Assembly (NCBI RefSeq): GCF_900115585.1
Contig: NZ_FOWZ01000001.1
Location: forward strand, 620,001-684,000
Direction: 5' to 3'
From: Qipengyuania nanhaisediminis
GTDB taxonomy: Bacteria; Pseudomonadota; Alphaproteobacteria; Sphingomonadales; Sphingomonadaceae
Length of the DNA stretch: 64,000 nt
The translations under genes and the position numbers were made by a program. The notes beneath the pieces are model-generated. The model saw only the letters and a list, made by a program, of their open reading frames with translations. It did not search any database and was not told the origin of the DNA. Positions within the stretch are counted from its first letter, which is position 1, and the number at the start of each line of letters is the position of its first letter. Below are positions 17,575 through 26,640 of this stretch, piece by piece.

Positions 17575-18363
17575 TTACTTCTTGACCGCGCCGGTCGCAG
17601 TGCCGGTTGCGGGCTTGGCAGCTACCTTGCCTGCCTGCTGGGTCGACGTCGCCGTCATTGCAGCCGGGCGGATCTTGCCGTCCGAGCTGATGTTGGCGAG
17701 CAGGTCGGTGGTGAAACCGCTCATCAGTTCGGCGATGCGACGGTTACGGCTCTGCAGCCAGTTGTAGGCGAACACGGCCGGAACAGCGACCAGGAGGCCG
17801 ATGGCGGTCATGATCAGTGCTTCACCGACCGGGCCTGCGACCTTGTCGATCGAAGCCGAACCGGCGGCACCGATGTTGATCAGTGCGCGGTAGATACCGA
17901 TAACCGTACCGAGCAGACCGACGAACGGTGCGGTTGCACCGACGGTCGCGAGGAACGGCAGGCCGCCTGCGAGCTTGGCGTTGATCGTTGCTTCCGAACG
18001 ATCGAGCGAACCGTGCAGCCAGTCGTGAGCTTCGAGGCTGTCGCCCATCTTGTGGTGGCTGTCGCGTGCCTTGACGGCATCGTCGACCAGCTGGCGCCAT
18101 GCGCTGTTCTTGTCGAGCTTCTTGGCGCCTTCGTCGAGCGAATTGGAGCGCCAGAAGGTGTTCTTCACACCCTTGTACTGGTTCATCACCTTCTGCTGTT
18201 CGAACAGCTTGGTGAAGAGAATGTAGAACGAACCGACCGACATGATGATCATGACGGAGAGAATGAACCAGGCGACGAAGCCGCCCTGTTCCATTGCTTC
18301 CCAGAAACCGAAGGAGGTCTGCGGAGCTGCATCGGCGGCAGCAGCAAGAAGTTCAAAGGTCAT
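17575..18363 (-). CDS. exbB: ExbB/MotA/TolQ-family proton channel
   Basis: A 262-residue inner-membrane protein with three predicted spans (about residues 29-50, 143-170 and 188-210). It contains the family hallmark LPFLATVGATAPFVGLLGTVIGI. With ExbD it uses the proton gradient to energise TonB. The last 30 residues are an Ala/Thr/Lys-rich low-complexity cytosolic tail. AGAGGA precedes the ATG. It lies 50 nt after tonB. Confidence 0.94.
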   Translation of the reverse strand: MTFELLAAAADAAPQTSFGFWEAMEQGGFVAWFILSVMIIMSVGSFYILFTKLFEQQKVMNQYKGVKNTFWRSNSLDEGAKKLDKNSAWRQLVDDAVKARDSHHKMGDSLEAHDWLHGSLDRSEATINAKLAGGLPFLATVGATAPFVGLLGTVIGIYRALINIGAAGSASIDKVAGPVGEALIMTAIGLLVAVPAVFAYNWLQSRNRRIAELMSGFTTDLLANISSDGKIRPAAMTATSTQQAGKVAAKPATGTATGAVKK

Positions 18364-18413
18364 AGCGAGTAGTCCTCTCGAAAATTACGTTCCGCCTCAA
18401 TGGCGGGAAAAGC

Positions 18414-19088
18414 TTAGTTGAGACGGTATACGATCGTGGTCCGGTAGGTATCCGTAATCGGATCGCCCGCCGTATTGAGAGCCGGATCGAAACGCGCATA
18501 GCGGGTCATGCCATCGCACGCTGCGGTATCCAGGTCGCTCGAACCACTGGAACTTGTAACTGTACAGCCAGCCACGCGGCCATCGGTGCCAACAGTCACG
18601 CTCACACCAACGTTACCTTCGACACCGTCGCGTTCTGCGCGGCGAGGATAGTTACGCTGAATCCGGCTTGCCCAGCTGCTCTGGCCCTTGGGGCTTGCAC
18701 CACGAGCCTTGGAAGGCGCGGGGGGCGGTGCCGGCGGAGCGGGCGGAGCGGGCGGCGGAATCCGGACGGCGGGCGGTGCCGGCGGCGGGATCGTCGTCTG
18801 GGTGCGGATGGGCGGCGGAGCCGGAGCGATATTGATCGGCGGCGGTGGTGCCACGGGCGGCGGGGGTGCCGTCTCCGGGATATCTTCCGGCGGGGGCGGA
18901 GGTTCGTCCTCAGGCTCCGGCGGCGGCGGCTCTTCCACGTCGATTGTGGTCACGCGTTCGACGACCGACTTAGCCACATCGAGGGCAAGTCCGGTAATCA
19001 GGGCGTAACCGAGTCCTATGTGGATGAGGGCAACGATGATGATCGCAACGATGCGATTGCCACTCATCTCTTGGTCAGCATAAGCCAT
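18414..19088 (-). CDS. tonB: TonB energy transducer
   Basis: A 224-residue TonB: a single N-terminal membrane helix (about residues 12-35), a long Pro-rich periplasmic rod (roughly residues 50-130, PPPPEPEDEPPPPP and similar), and a C-terminal TonB domain (PRRAERDGVEGNVGVSV...YRTTIVYRLN). It couples the ExbB/ExbD proton motor to outer-membrane receptors such as the one encoded at 40958. First gene of the minus-strand cluster. Two cysteines in the C-terminal domain could form a disulfide. Confidence 0.93.
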   Translation of the reverse strand: MAYADQEMSGNRIVAIIIVALIHIGLGYALITGLALDVAKSVVERVTTIDVEEPPPPEPEDEPPPPPEDIPETAPPPPVAPPPPINIAPAPPPIRTQTTIPPPAPPAVRIPPPAPPAPPAPPPAPSKARGASPKGQSSWASRIQRNYPRRAERDGVEGNVGVSVTVGTDGRVAGCTVTSSSGSSDLDTAACDGMTRYARFDPALNTAGDPITDTYRTTIVYRLN

Positions 19089-19201
19089 TCGGTTGCATCA
19101 CTCCATCGTGTCTGCCCGATTCGCACCGGGCCGTTTTGGCGCCGTGGGGGGAGGTATTTCTGACCGCAATCCCGACGCCGAATTCCATACTATGCAAGCA
19201 A

Positions 19202-19217
19202 TATCCCCTAGGGGATA
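19202..19217. repeat. Perfect 16-bp palindrome, candidate operator
   Basis: TATCCCCTAGGGGATA reads identically on both strands. It sits about 115 nt upstream of the tonB start, where a dimeric repressor or activator site would be expected. Confidence 0.7.
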
Positions 19218-19240
19218 GAGCGCTGCGAACCAGGGGCTGT

Positions 19241-19260
19241 TCCCGAAAACTCCCGAAAAC
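19241..19260. repeat. Tandem direct repeat, 2 x 10 bp
   Basis: TCCCGAAAAC occurs twice back to back with no mismatch, 23 bp beyond the palindrome. The 10-bp spacing would place two bound proteins on the same DNA face. Confidence 0.7.
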
Positions 19261-19459
19261 GGTCGTTTCAGGCAATATTGTATCATTCGCCCGGCTCAGG
19301 CCCATCCCTTAGCTGCGATGCTTTACAGGGGCAAACCCTTTTCCGGTTAAGGGGCAATTCACGGCTACGATGAGAGGAACCTTGGCAGCGTTGGATCGGT
19401 TGACCTACGAGACGGCGAAACCTTAATGGTCCCAGCATTCGAGAAGGCTTATTGCGCCC

Positions 19460-20281
19460 ATGTTTTCAAAGACTTTCTTCGCGATTTCGGCGGCAGTGGC
19501 GCTTGCCGTCCCGGCTGCTTCGCAGGACAACGCGCCGCGCATGACCTATGCCGACCTGGTCCAGCTTTCCGATGGAACGCCGCTCGTCATCAGGGCTGAA
19601 ATCCGCAAGCAGGCGCAGGTTTCACCCGAGCGCGCACCGGGACTCGCACCCGGATTTGCGCGTCTCTATGTCGAGGCGCGTACCGGCTCGCTGATCGCCG
19701 GGACCGTGCCGGTGGGCGAAGAACTGAAGTATCTGGTCGATGTCCCGCTCGATGCGAAAGGCAAGGTTCCCAAGCTCAAGAAGCAGGAGGTCATCCTGTT
19801 CGCTAGGCCGGTGGCCGGCCGTCCGGGGGAGATCCAGCTCGTCGGCACCGATGCGCAATTGCTCTATTCACCCGAATTGGAAAACCGGCTGCGGCCGATC
19901 CTTGCAGATCTCGTATCTCCGCAAGCCCCGCCGAAAATCACCCGCGTTTCCGATGCCCTTGCTGTCGAAGGAACGCTCGTGGGCGAATCGGAAACCCAGC
20001 TGTTCCTTGATACGGAAGAAGACGGGCCGGTGTCCGTGACCGTGGTTCGCCGCCCCGGCCAGGCTCCGCGCTGGGGCGTGTCGTGGACCGAAATCGTCGA
20101 CCAGGCCGCGCGCCCGCCGCAAGCCGGAACGCTGGAGTGGTATCGTCTAGCCTGCGCCTTGCCGCGGGACCTGCCGGGCACGGCAAACCTCGCCCAGGAC
20201 CAGCGTGCTCGCGACCTTGCGGCGCGCGATTACGCCTTCGTGATCGACCAGCTGGGCCCGTGCGAGCGTACGACCGACTGA
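19460..20281 (+). CDS. Exported hypothetical protein
   Basis: A 273-residue protein with a clear signal peptide (cleavage after about residue 21, AAS-QD). I do not recognise a domain. The mature protein looks beta-rich in its first half (repeated short hydrophobic strands such as LFARPVAG and LYVEARTG) and ends in a helical region with two cysteines (CALPRDL, GPCERTTD). Divergent from tonB and 69 nt before the thioesterase. Probably a periplasmic protein conserved in relatives, but that is a guess. Confidence 0.7.
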   Translation: MFSKTFFAISAAVALAVPAASQDNAPRMTYADLVQLSDGTPLVIRAEIRKQAQVSPERAPGLAPGFARLYVEARTGSLIAGTVPVGEELKYLVDVPLDAKGKVPKLKKQEVILFARPVAGRPGEIQLVGTDAQLLYSPELENRLRPILADLVSPQAPPKITRVSDALAVEGTLVGESETQLFLDTEEDGPVSVTVVRRPGQAPRWGVSWTEIVDQAARPPQAGTLEWYRLACALPRDLPGTANLAQDQRARDLAARDYAFVIDQLGPCERTTD

Positions 20282-20350
20282 ATGCCCGCTTAGGGCCTGC
20301 AAAGACAAACTGGTTCACGCGGGTGCATATGCTGCGCTAGGCGGTCCCGC

Positions 20351-20767
20351 ATGGATCCCTATCGTCATACATTCCGCGTGCGCTACGCAGAGGTCGACCC
20401 CCAAAGCGTCGTCTTCAATTCGCGCTATCTCGAATACGCCGACGTCCTCGTCAGCGAATTTTTCCGCGAAGCGCGGGAGCGCGGAATGCCAACCGACGTC
20501 GAATTCCACGTGCGCCGCGCGGAAGTCGATTATCTCGCGCCAATCCGCCTCGAAGAATTGATCGAGGGCCGCCTTACGGTGGTCCGGATCGGCAATTCGA
20601 GCATGGAGACGCTCATCACGCTTCACGGCGCGGAAGAAGGCGACCTTCGCGCGGAGATTCGTCTCTACAATGTTCATGTCGACCTGCCCGAAGGTCGCCC
20701 TACTCCTGTGCCCGACGCGGTGCGCGAGGCTTTCGGTTTCCCGGCACGGGAGGGCGCCGATGTCTGA
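20351..20767 (+). CDS. Acyl-CoA thioesterase, hotdog fold (4HBT)
   Basis: A 138-residue single hotdog-domain thioesterase. The catalytic-site block VRYAEVDPQSVVFNSRYLEYAD is of the 4-hydroxybenzoyl-CoA thioesterase/YbgC type, with Asp in AEVD. It probably hydrolyses acyl-CoA or acyl-ACP thioesters in the cytosol; the substrate is not predictable. The 3' end overlaps the start of hom by 8 nt, so translation is probably coupled. Confidence 0.85.
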   Translation: MDPYRHTFRVRYAEVDPQSVVFNSRYLEYADVLVSEFFREARERGMPTDVEFHVRRAEVDYLAPIRLEELIEGRLTVVRIGNSSMETLITLHGAEEGDLRAEIRLYNVHVDLPEGRPTPVPDAVREAFGFPAREGADV

Positions 20768-22067
20768 TCCCTTGCGCATAGCGCTGGCAGGTCTCGGCAC
20801 TGTCGGCACCGGAGTGATCCGCTTGATCGAAACCAACCGCGACATGATCGCTGCCCGCGCCGGCAGGCCGATAGAGATCGTCGCGGTGACTGCTCGCGAG
20901 CGGAGCAAGGACAGGGGCGTCGACCTTTCCCGGTATGCCTGGGTCGACGACATGCAGGCCATGGCGGCCCGCGCGGATGTCGATGTCGTTGTCGAACTGG
21001 TCGGCGGCTCCGACGGCCCCGCGCTCACGCTCGCCCGCTCCGCCCTCGATGCAGGCAAGGGCCTGGTCACTGCGAACAAGGCGATGGTGGCCCATCACGG
21101 GCTCGAGCTGGCCGAACTCGCCGCGATCAAGAAGTCGCCCTTCGCTTTCGAAGCTGCGGTGGCTGGCGGTATCCCGGTCGTAAAGGGATTGCGCGAAGGT
21201 ACTGCCGCAAATGCGCTCAACCGTATCTACGGCATTCTCAACGGCACCTGTAATTACGTGTTGTCGGAGATGGAGCGCACGGGCGCCGACTTCGACGAGA
21301 TGCTTCAGGCCGCGCAGGAGAAGGGCTACGCCGAAGCCGATCCGGCTTTCGACATCGAAGGCGTGGACGCCGCGCACAAGCTGGCGATACTTGCAGCCAT
21401 CGGATTCGGGACGCGGATCGATTTCGATGCCGTCCAGACCGAAGGCATAACGCAGGTCCGGGCGAGCGACATCGCCCAAGCGGATGCACTCGGTTACGTG
21501 GTGCGGCTGGTCGGTATCGCCACGCTGGAGGACCACGGAGAGGGGCCGCGCCTGCTGCAGCGGGTGCGCCCGTGCCTCGTGCCGTTCCGCCACCCGCTTG
21601 CAGCGGTGACCGGCCCGACGAATGCCGTGGTCGCGGAAGGCGATTTTTCGGGCAGGTTGCTATTCCAGGGGGCAGGGGCAGGCGACAAGCCGACCGCCAG
21701 CGCCGTGGTCGCGGATCTCATCGAAATCGCGCGCGGCCAGAGCGGCGCGCCGTTCTCGGTCCCCGTCACGGCGCTGCAAAGCTGCGCTGCGGCCGACCCC
21801 GGCGACAGGATCGGGCGAGACTATTTGCGCTTTACAGTTGCGGACCGGCCCGGTGTGCTGGCCGAGATAACCGCCGCCATGCGCGATGCGGGCGTTTCGA
21901 TCGAAAGCATGATCCAGCGCAGCCGCGACCACGATGGCGGCGAAGTCCAGGTGGCGATGGTGACCCACGAAGGGCCGGAGCGCTGCGTAACCGAAGCGCT
22001 TTCGCTCTTGGAGGGCTCGCCTAGCCTGACGGCTGCTCCTCTGGTGATGCCGATCCTGAAGGACTGA
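20760..22067 (+). CDS. hom: Homoserine dehydrogenase
   Basis: A 435-residue monofunctional homoserine dehydrogenase, which reduces aspartate semialdehyde to homoserine for threonine and methionine synthesis. It has the NAD(P) motif GLGTVGTG (about residues 11-18), the catalytic region (TANKAMVAHHG, GGIPVVKGLREG, LNGTCNYVL, GYAEADPAFDIEG) and a C-terminal ACT domain (about 350-420) that usually mediates threonine feedback. The frame is open upstream, but ATG 20760 overlaps the thioesterase stop and gives the standard start. A convergent gene overlaps its last 47 bp. Confidence 0.95.
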   Translation: MSDPLRIALAGLGTVGTGVIRLIETNRDMIAARAGRPIEIVAVTARERSKDRGVDLSRYAWVDDMQAMAARADVDVVVELVGGSDGPALTLARSALDAGKGLVTANKAMVAHHGLELAELAAIKKSPFAFEAAVAGGIPVVKGLREGTAANALNRIYGILNGTCNYVLSEMERTGADFDEMLQAAQEKGYAEADPAFDIEGVDAAHKLAILAAIGFGTRIDFDAVQTEGITQVRASDIAQADALGYVVRLVGIATLEDHGEGPRLLQRVRPCLVPFRHPLAAVTGPTNAVVAEGDFSGRLLFQGAGAGDKPTASAVVADLIEIARGQSGAPFSVPVTALQSCAAADPGDRIGRDYLRFTVADRPGVLAEITAAMRDAGVSIESMIQRSRDHDGGEVQVAMVTHEGPERCVTEALSLLEGSPSLTAAPLVMPILKD

Positions 22068-22653
22068 CCTCCTCATCGTCGTGCAGGTCGGGCTCGGGCA
22101 GGCCGAGCTGCTCGGCATTGTCCTGCATACCAGCGCTGTGAACGATTTCTGCTTCGCCAGGGCCAGGCGCGACGAGGCCGTCGTTTCCGCGCGGGGCCAG
22201 ACCGCGCGCGGCTCTGTCCGCGTCTGATCCCGGCGGTGCTTCGGGCAAGGCACCGACGTCGATAAGGACGGGCATCGGGGGCGGGCACGGGCCGATGAAA
22301 CAGCCCCGCGCTGCCACAAATCCGTGATTGGGGATGCCGAAAGTATCTACGGGCTTCTGACCTTGCGAGCGCGCAGCGATGCGTCGTTCTGTTTCGTCCT
22401 TGTCGTAATATCTCGAATTTTCGGTGTTACGACGGCGGCAGACGATGATCTCGCGGGAGATTTCCGCCGCGTCCTGTTCCTCGCTGCAATCCTCGAGACG
22501 CTGCTCGTCTTCGTCGTCCACCTCTTCGGGTACCAGCAGGTCGATCCGCTCCGGCGGCGTGGCTGACTGGGCTTCCAGCGCCTCCTGCGCCAAGGCCGGC
22601 TGGGAGACCGAAGCCAGAAGAATGCAGAGGCCCGTCCAGCCAAGTCTCGACAA
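22021..22653 (-). CDS. Exported acidic hypothetical protein
   Basis: A 210-residue protein of unknown function lying antisense between hom and glpX. TTG (complement 22651-22653) is chosen because GGAG sits 7 nt upstream and a good signal peptide follows (cleavage about ALA-QEA). The open frame continues upstream into glpX antisense, which is surely not coding. The mature protein is very acidic at first, then has CRRRNTENSRYYDKDE and a Pro/Gly-rich Cys segment (GCFIGPCPPPMPV). Its 3' end overlaps hom by 47 bp. Confidence 0.6.
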   Translation of the reverse strand: MSRLGWTGLCILLASVSQPALAQEALEAQSATPPERIDLLVPEEVDDEDEQRLEDCSEEQDAAEISREIIVCRRRNTENSRYYDKDETERRIAARSQGQKPVDTFGIPNHGFVAARGCFIGPCPPPMPVLIDVGALPEAPPGSDADRAARGLAPRGNDGLVAPGPGEAEIVHSAGMQDNAEQLGLPEPDLHDDEEVSPSGSASPEEQPSG

Positions 22654-22742
22654 GATGATGCTCCTGCGTATATCGGCCCGCGCATACGAATTCGCGGGCC
22701 ATCCACCTGGGCCCCAAACTCGCTCCAAGGACTGAACACCCC

Positions 22743-23717
22743 ATGAACTCGCCTGCTGAAAATTCCCTCGACCGCGTCCTCGTCCTTGAAATGGTCCGCG
22801 TGACCGAAGCGGCAGCGGTTGCTGCGTCGAAATTGATCGGCCGCGGCGACGAGAAGGCCGCCGACGCTGCTGCAGTCGAAGCGATGCGCAAGGCATTCGA
22901 CACCCTTTATATGGATGGCACGGTCGTCATCGGCGAGGGCGAGCGTGACGAGGCGCCGATGCTGTTCATCGGTGAAAAGGTCGGCGGCGCACCGGGCAAG
23001 GGGCCAAAAATCGACATCGCTCTCGACCCGCTGGAAGGCACGACCATCACCGCAAAGGCCGGGCCCAATTCGCTGGCCGTGCTGGCAGCAGCCGAAGAAG
23101 GCTGCCTGCTCAACGCGCCCGATGTCTACATGGACAAGCTCGCGGTCGGCCCGGGCTATCCCGAAGGCATTATCGATCTCGCCAAATCGCCGACCGAGAA
23201 CGTGAAAGCCGTCGCCGAGGCCAAGGGTGTGGAGCCGGGCGACATCATCGTCTGCGTGCTCGACCGTCCCCGGCATGCCGACCTGATCGCCGAATTGCGC
23301 TCGCTGGGATGCGGCGTTGTCCTGATCGGCGATGGCGATGTGGCAGGCGTGATCGCAGTGACGGACGAAGAAACCACGATCGACATGTACATGGGCCAGG
23401 GCGGCGCACCCGAAGGTGTGCTGGCCGCAGCCGCGCTGCGCTGTGTCGGAGGCCAGTTCAATGGACGGCTGGTGTTCCGCAACGACGACGAAAAGGCCCG
23501 CGCTGCGAAATGGGGCATCACCGATCTCGACCGTATCTACACGCGGGACGATCTGGTGAAGGGCGACTGCATCTTTGCCGCGACCGGCGTCACCTCGGGC
23601 AGCCTGCTCGAAGGCGTGAAGTACCTGCGCGGCGGCAAGATGACGACCGAAAGCGTGGTCATGCGCGCCTCCAGCGGCACGGTGCGCTGGATCAAGGGCG
23701 AACATCGCACGAAATAA
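22743..23717 (+). CDS. glpX: Class II fructose-1,6-bisphosphatase
   Basis: A 324-residue GlpX-type enzyme that dephosphorylates fructose 1,6-bisphosphate in gluconeogenesis. Metal-binding motifs GEGERDEAPML and DPLEGTT are present, along with GDGDVAGVI and the C-terminal ATGVTSGSLLEGV block. Length is standard. It follows hom on the same strand, a neighbourhood common in alphaproteobacteria, but here an antisense gene lies between them and prs follows instead of recJ. Confidence 0.95.
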   Translation: MNSPAENSLDRVLVLEMVRVTEAAAVAASKLIGRGDEKAADAAAVEAMRKAFDTLYMDGTVVIGEGERDEAPMLFIGEKVGGAPGKGPKIDIALDPLEGTTITAKAGPNSLAVLAAAEEGCLLNAPDVYMDKLAVGPGYPEGIIDLAKSPTENVKAVAEAKGVEPGDIIVCVLDRPRHADLIAELRSLGCGVVLIGDGDVAGVIAVTDEETTIDMYMGQGGAPEGVLAAAALRCVGGQFNGRLVFRNDDEKARAAKWGITDLDRIYTRDDLVKGDCIFAATGVTSGSLLEGVKYLRGGKMTTESVVMRASSGTVRWIKGEHRTK

Positions 23718-23723
23718 CCAGCG

Positions 23724-23743
23724 AAGCGGGGAATGCCCCGCTT
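23724..23743 (+). terminator. Possible terminator after glpX
   Basis: An 8-bp perfect stem (AAGCGGGG/CCCCGCTT) with loop AATG lies 6 nt after glpX. Only a short, broken T run follows, so termination may be weak. Confidence 0.45.
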
Positions 23744-23811
23744 GTCATGTTGCAATCCCATGACGTGTCGCTAGGCGGGAGTGACTGCCAGCCGACACGG
23801 GATTCGCTCAC

Positions 23812-24747
23812 ATGAAGATCATGGCCGCCAATTCGAACCTGCCGCTCGCGCGTGCGATCGCAGGCTATCTCGAAATGCCTCTCGTCGATGCGCAGGTGCG
23901 CCGCTTCGCCGATGAAGAAATCTTCGTGGAGATCCACGAGAATGTGCGCGGCGAGGATGTCTTCGTCGTCCAGTCGACCAGCTATCCGGCGAACGACAAT
24001 CTCATGGAATTGCTGATCTGCATCGATGCGCTCAAGCGCGCTTCGGCGCGGCGCATCACCGCCGTGGTCCCTTATTTCGGCTATGCCCGGCAGGACCGGA
24101 AACCCGGACCGCGTACGCCGATCTCGGCCAAGCTGGTAGCGAACCTCATCACCGAGGCAGGTGCCGACCGCGTTCTCTCGGTCGATTTGCACGCAGGCCA
24201 GATCCAGGGCTTCTTCGATATCCCGACCGACAATCTCTATGCGGCGCCGGTCATGGCTGCCGACATCCAGGCGCGGTACGGCGACCAGGACCTCATGGTC
24301 GTTTCGCCCGACGTCGGCGGCGTCGTGCGCGCACGCGCATTGGCTAAGCGCCTCGACAATGCACCGCTGGCCATCGTGGACAAGCGCCGCGATCGTCCGG
24401 GCGAAAGCGAAGTCATGAACATCATCGGCGACGTATCGGGCCGTCACTGCATCCTGATCGACGATATCATCGATTCGGGCGGCACGCTGTGCAACGCGGC
24501 CCAGGCGCTGCTCGACCAAGGCGCCGCTTCGGTGGCGGCCTATATTACGCACGGCGTTCTTTCCGGTGGTGCGGTCGCGCGCGTCGACGGGTCGGCTCTG
24601 AAGGAACTGGTCATCACCGATTCCATCAAGCCGACGGATGCGGCCTCGGATTCCGAACGCATCCGCATCCTGACCATCGCCCCGCTGATCGGCGAAGCTG
24701 TCCGGCGGATCGCCGACGAAAGTTCGGTCAGCTCGCTCTTCGACTGA
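23812..24747 (+). CDS. prs: Ribose-phosphate pyrophosphokinase (PRPP synthetase)
   Basis: A 311-residue enzyme that makes PRPP from ribose 5-phosphate and ATP for nucleotide, histidine and tryptophan synthesis. The signatures [41 protein letters not shown] and the PRPP loop [11 protein letters not shown] are complete. ATG 23812 gives the typical start [13 protein letters not shown]. Monocistronic by layout: it faces the convergent AraC gene 3 nt downstream. Confidence 0.96.
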   Translation: MKIMAANSNLPLARAIAGYLEMPLVDAQVRRFADEEIFVEIHENVRGEDVFVVQSTSYPANDNLMELLICIDALKRASARRITAVVPYFGYARQDRKPGPRTPISAKLVANLITEAGADRVLSVDLHAGQIQGFFDIPTDNLYAAPVMAADIQARYGDQDLMVVSPDVGGVVRARALAKRLDNAPLAIVDKRRDRPGESEVMNIIGDVSGRHCILIDDIIDSGGTLCNAAQALLDQGAASVAAYITHGVLSGGAVARVDGSALKELVITDSIKPTDAASDSERIRILTIAPLIGEAVRRIADESSVSSLFD

Positions 24748-24750
24748 GGG

Positions 24751-25761
24751 CTAGTCGGTACCCGGCTCGGCCGACGGGTCGCGCCACGAAGGTTTTTCCG
24801 ACCCCGCAAGCTTGGCGATGGCCTCGAGCCTGCGCGACTGGCGAATTTCCATCGTGATCCGCAGGAGCGGGCAGTCGCCCGTCTGCATGGCGCCCGGCGT
24901 GTGGTCGAAGAAGTGACGCATCTCGCGCGTCATGTGCGATTGGTCGAAATAACGCAGGCGCAGCTCGGGCTCCTCGGAGGTATCGGCAACACCCAGGAGA
25001 GCCGCCGCCATGTCGAGCGCGCGGGCTCGCCGGAGCGCGAATTTTGGCGTCACTCCCCAATTTCGCGAAATAGTGCGCTCAAGCGTGCGCGGTGTGATGT
25101 CGCGGTCGGCCGCAAATTCGGAAAGGCTGGCGGTGGGTTTGGTAAGAGTCAGCCGCTCGAACTCGTCCAGCAGATCATGCGGCCTGTCCGGCGATGCTGC
25201 GTGCAGGGAGTCGCGCAATGCAGCCTCGCTCGCATCGAGCCAAGCATGGGGATCTTCTTGCGGGTGGTGGCCAGGCGCGATCTTCTGGAGACCGCTAATG
25301 GGATCGAACGGAAGGATGCGATCGAGCGTATCGCGGGGGTCCGGCAGTCCGAAATTCGTCGCGAATGCCGAGGTGCAGTTGATGGAAACCACGCGGAAGG
25401 ATCCATCGACCCTGAGGTTCATCGCCTTTGTTTCGGGGCCGAAATAGAGCACGAGGCCTTTGTTGCCGGGCTCGTATTCGATTTTTCCATCGGCTGTCCA
25501 CGCAGTCCATTTCGCGCCGTAGATCATGCGGATGACCGGATGTTCGCACAATGACATGCACTCGATCGATGCGCCTTCTGGCATGTCGACCGACGTCACG
25601 CCGATGCGCATGATCCAGTCCTGCAGGTCCTTTCCGGGTGCCCGGTTCAGGGCAAGCGGCATGCCCTGCCGCGTGGACCCAGTATGTGACTGAATCGGAG
25701 GCAGGTCTGCATCGGCCTTACCGTTGGCCGGCTTCTCCTGGTCGTCTTTCGACGTGGTCAC
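24751..25761 (-). CDS. AraC-family transcriptional regulator
   Basis: A 336-residue regulator. The N-terminal two thirds are a putative sensor domain of unknown ligand. The C-terminal part (about 220-305) holds two helix-turn-helix units: LSEFAADRDITPRTLERTI and the second unit ending YFDQSHMTREMRHFFDHTPGAM. The second unit matches the AraC signature only loosely (His-Thr-Pro-Gly where most have Gly-Thr-Pro). It is the first gene on its strand, divergent from hisN (84 nt), a possible target. Confidence 0.82.
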   Translation of the reverse strand: MTTSKDDQEKPANGKADADLPPIQSHTGSTRQGMPLALNRAPGKDLQDWIMRIGVTSVDMPEGASIECMSLCEHPVIRMIYGAKWTAWTADGKIEYEPGNKGLVLYFGPETKAMNLRVDGSFRVVSINCTSAFATNFGLPDPRDTLDRILPFDPISGLQKIAPGHHPQEDPHAWLDASEAALRDSLHAASPDRPHDLLDEFERLTLTKPTASLSEFAADRDITPRTLERTISRNWGVTPKFALRRARALDMAAALLGVADTSEEPELRLRYFDQSHMTREMRHFFDHTPGAMQTGDCPLLRITMEIRQSRRLEAIAKLAGSEKPSWRDPSAEPGTD

Positions 25762-25845
25762 GAAATTCCCCTTCAGTACGACCCGAAGGCGGAGGCGCGA
25801 TCAAGCGAGCTTGACCGCGGACCTTAAGACAGCAAATGCAGGCCC

Positions 25846-26628
25846 ATGCCAACAAGTTCCGATCTTACCTTCGCCAACCGCCTTGCCGATGCGGCGGGCG
25901 ATGCCATTCGCCCCCTGTTTCGCGGCAACTGGGAACAGGAGAAGAAATCCGACTCCAGCTTCGTCACCGAAGCCGACCGCGCTGCCGAGGCAGCGATGCG
26001 CGCGCTGATCGAGGCGGAGTATCCGGATGATGGTATTGTCGGGGAAGAATATGGCACCCGCAACGAGGGCGCAGGGCGGCAATGGGTGCTCGATCCGATC
26101 GACGGCACCACCAGCTTCATTGCCGGAAGGCCGATTTTCGGGACCCTTATCGCGCTGCTGCAGGACGGCTTCCCGGTTCTGGGCATCATCGACCAGCCAA
26201 TCGGACGCGAACGCTGGGCTGGATTCTCCGGCAAGGAGACGACTTTCAACGGCAAGCCCGTGCGATCCGCGCCCTGCCGGTCGCTGTCCGACGCGGTCCT
26301 TGCCACTACCACTCCGCACCAGTTCAGCGACCAGGAGGCCGATCACTTCATGGGCCTCGCCAAGGCGGTGGCCGAACGCAAGATCATCTATGGCGGCGAC
26401 TGCTACAATTACGGTCTGGTGGCGAGCGGTCATGTCGACATCGTGTGCGAAGCGGGTTTGAAGCTGCACGATTTCGCCGCGCTGGCTCCGGTGGTTGAAG
26501 GGGCGGGCGGACTGATGTGCGACTGGAGCGGCGGGCCGCTGCATTCCGCGAGCGACGGCAATGTGCTGGCTATCGGCGATGCCGCCCGGCTAGAGGACGT
26601 CCTGGAAGCGATGGACCTGGCGCTTTGA
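25846..26628 (+). CDS. hisN: Histidinol-phosphatase, inositol-monophosphatase family
   Basis: A 260-residue Mg2+-dependent phosphatase. The metal motifs GEEYG, DPIDGTTSF and the C-terminal LHDFAALAPVVEGAGG are intact. The block GGDCYNYGLVASGHVDIVCE is characteristic of the HisN branch, which removes phosphate from L-histidinol phosphate in histidine synthesis, rather than of SuhB. Other his genes are not in the window. Followed 12 nt later by an SDR gene. Confidence 0.88.
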   Translation: MPTSSDLTFANRLADAAGDAIRPLFRGNWEQEKKSDSSFVTEADRAAEAAMRALIEAEYPDDGIVGEEYGTRNEGAGRQWVLDPIDGTTSFIAGRPIFGTLIALLQDGFPVLGIIDQPIGRERWAGFSGKETTFNGKPVRSAPCRSLSDAVLATTTPHQFSDQEADHFMGLAKAVAERKIIYGGDCYNYGLVASGHVDIVCEAGLKLHDFAALAPVVEGAGGLMCDWSGGPLHSASDGNVLAIGDAARLEDVLEAMDLAL

Positions 26629-26640
26629 CCTGCCGTCAGG

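Larger units (their letters stand above)
19089..19459. promoter_or_regulatory. Divergent intergenic region upstream of tonB (371 bp)
   Basis: No credible gene is visible here. It contains a perfect 16-bp palindrome (19202-19217), an exact tandem 10-bp repeat (19241-19260) and AT-richer stretches near 19275 and 19390. It should hold the promoters of tonB (minus) and the gene at 19460 (plus), but I could not settle either -35/-10 pair. Confidence 0.6.

Noticed and set aside
22347..23705. A 452-codon antisense frame across glpX that shades into the antisense exported gene
   Set aside because: Only the part from 22653 down has a ribosome site and signal peptide, in another frame; the rest mirrors glpX.
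23724..23743. Considered a riboswitch for prs
   Set aside because: Only one short hairpin is present; it reads better as a weak glpX terminator.
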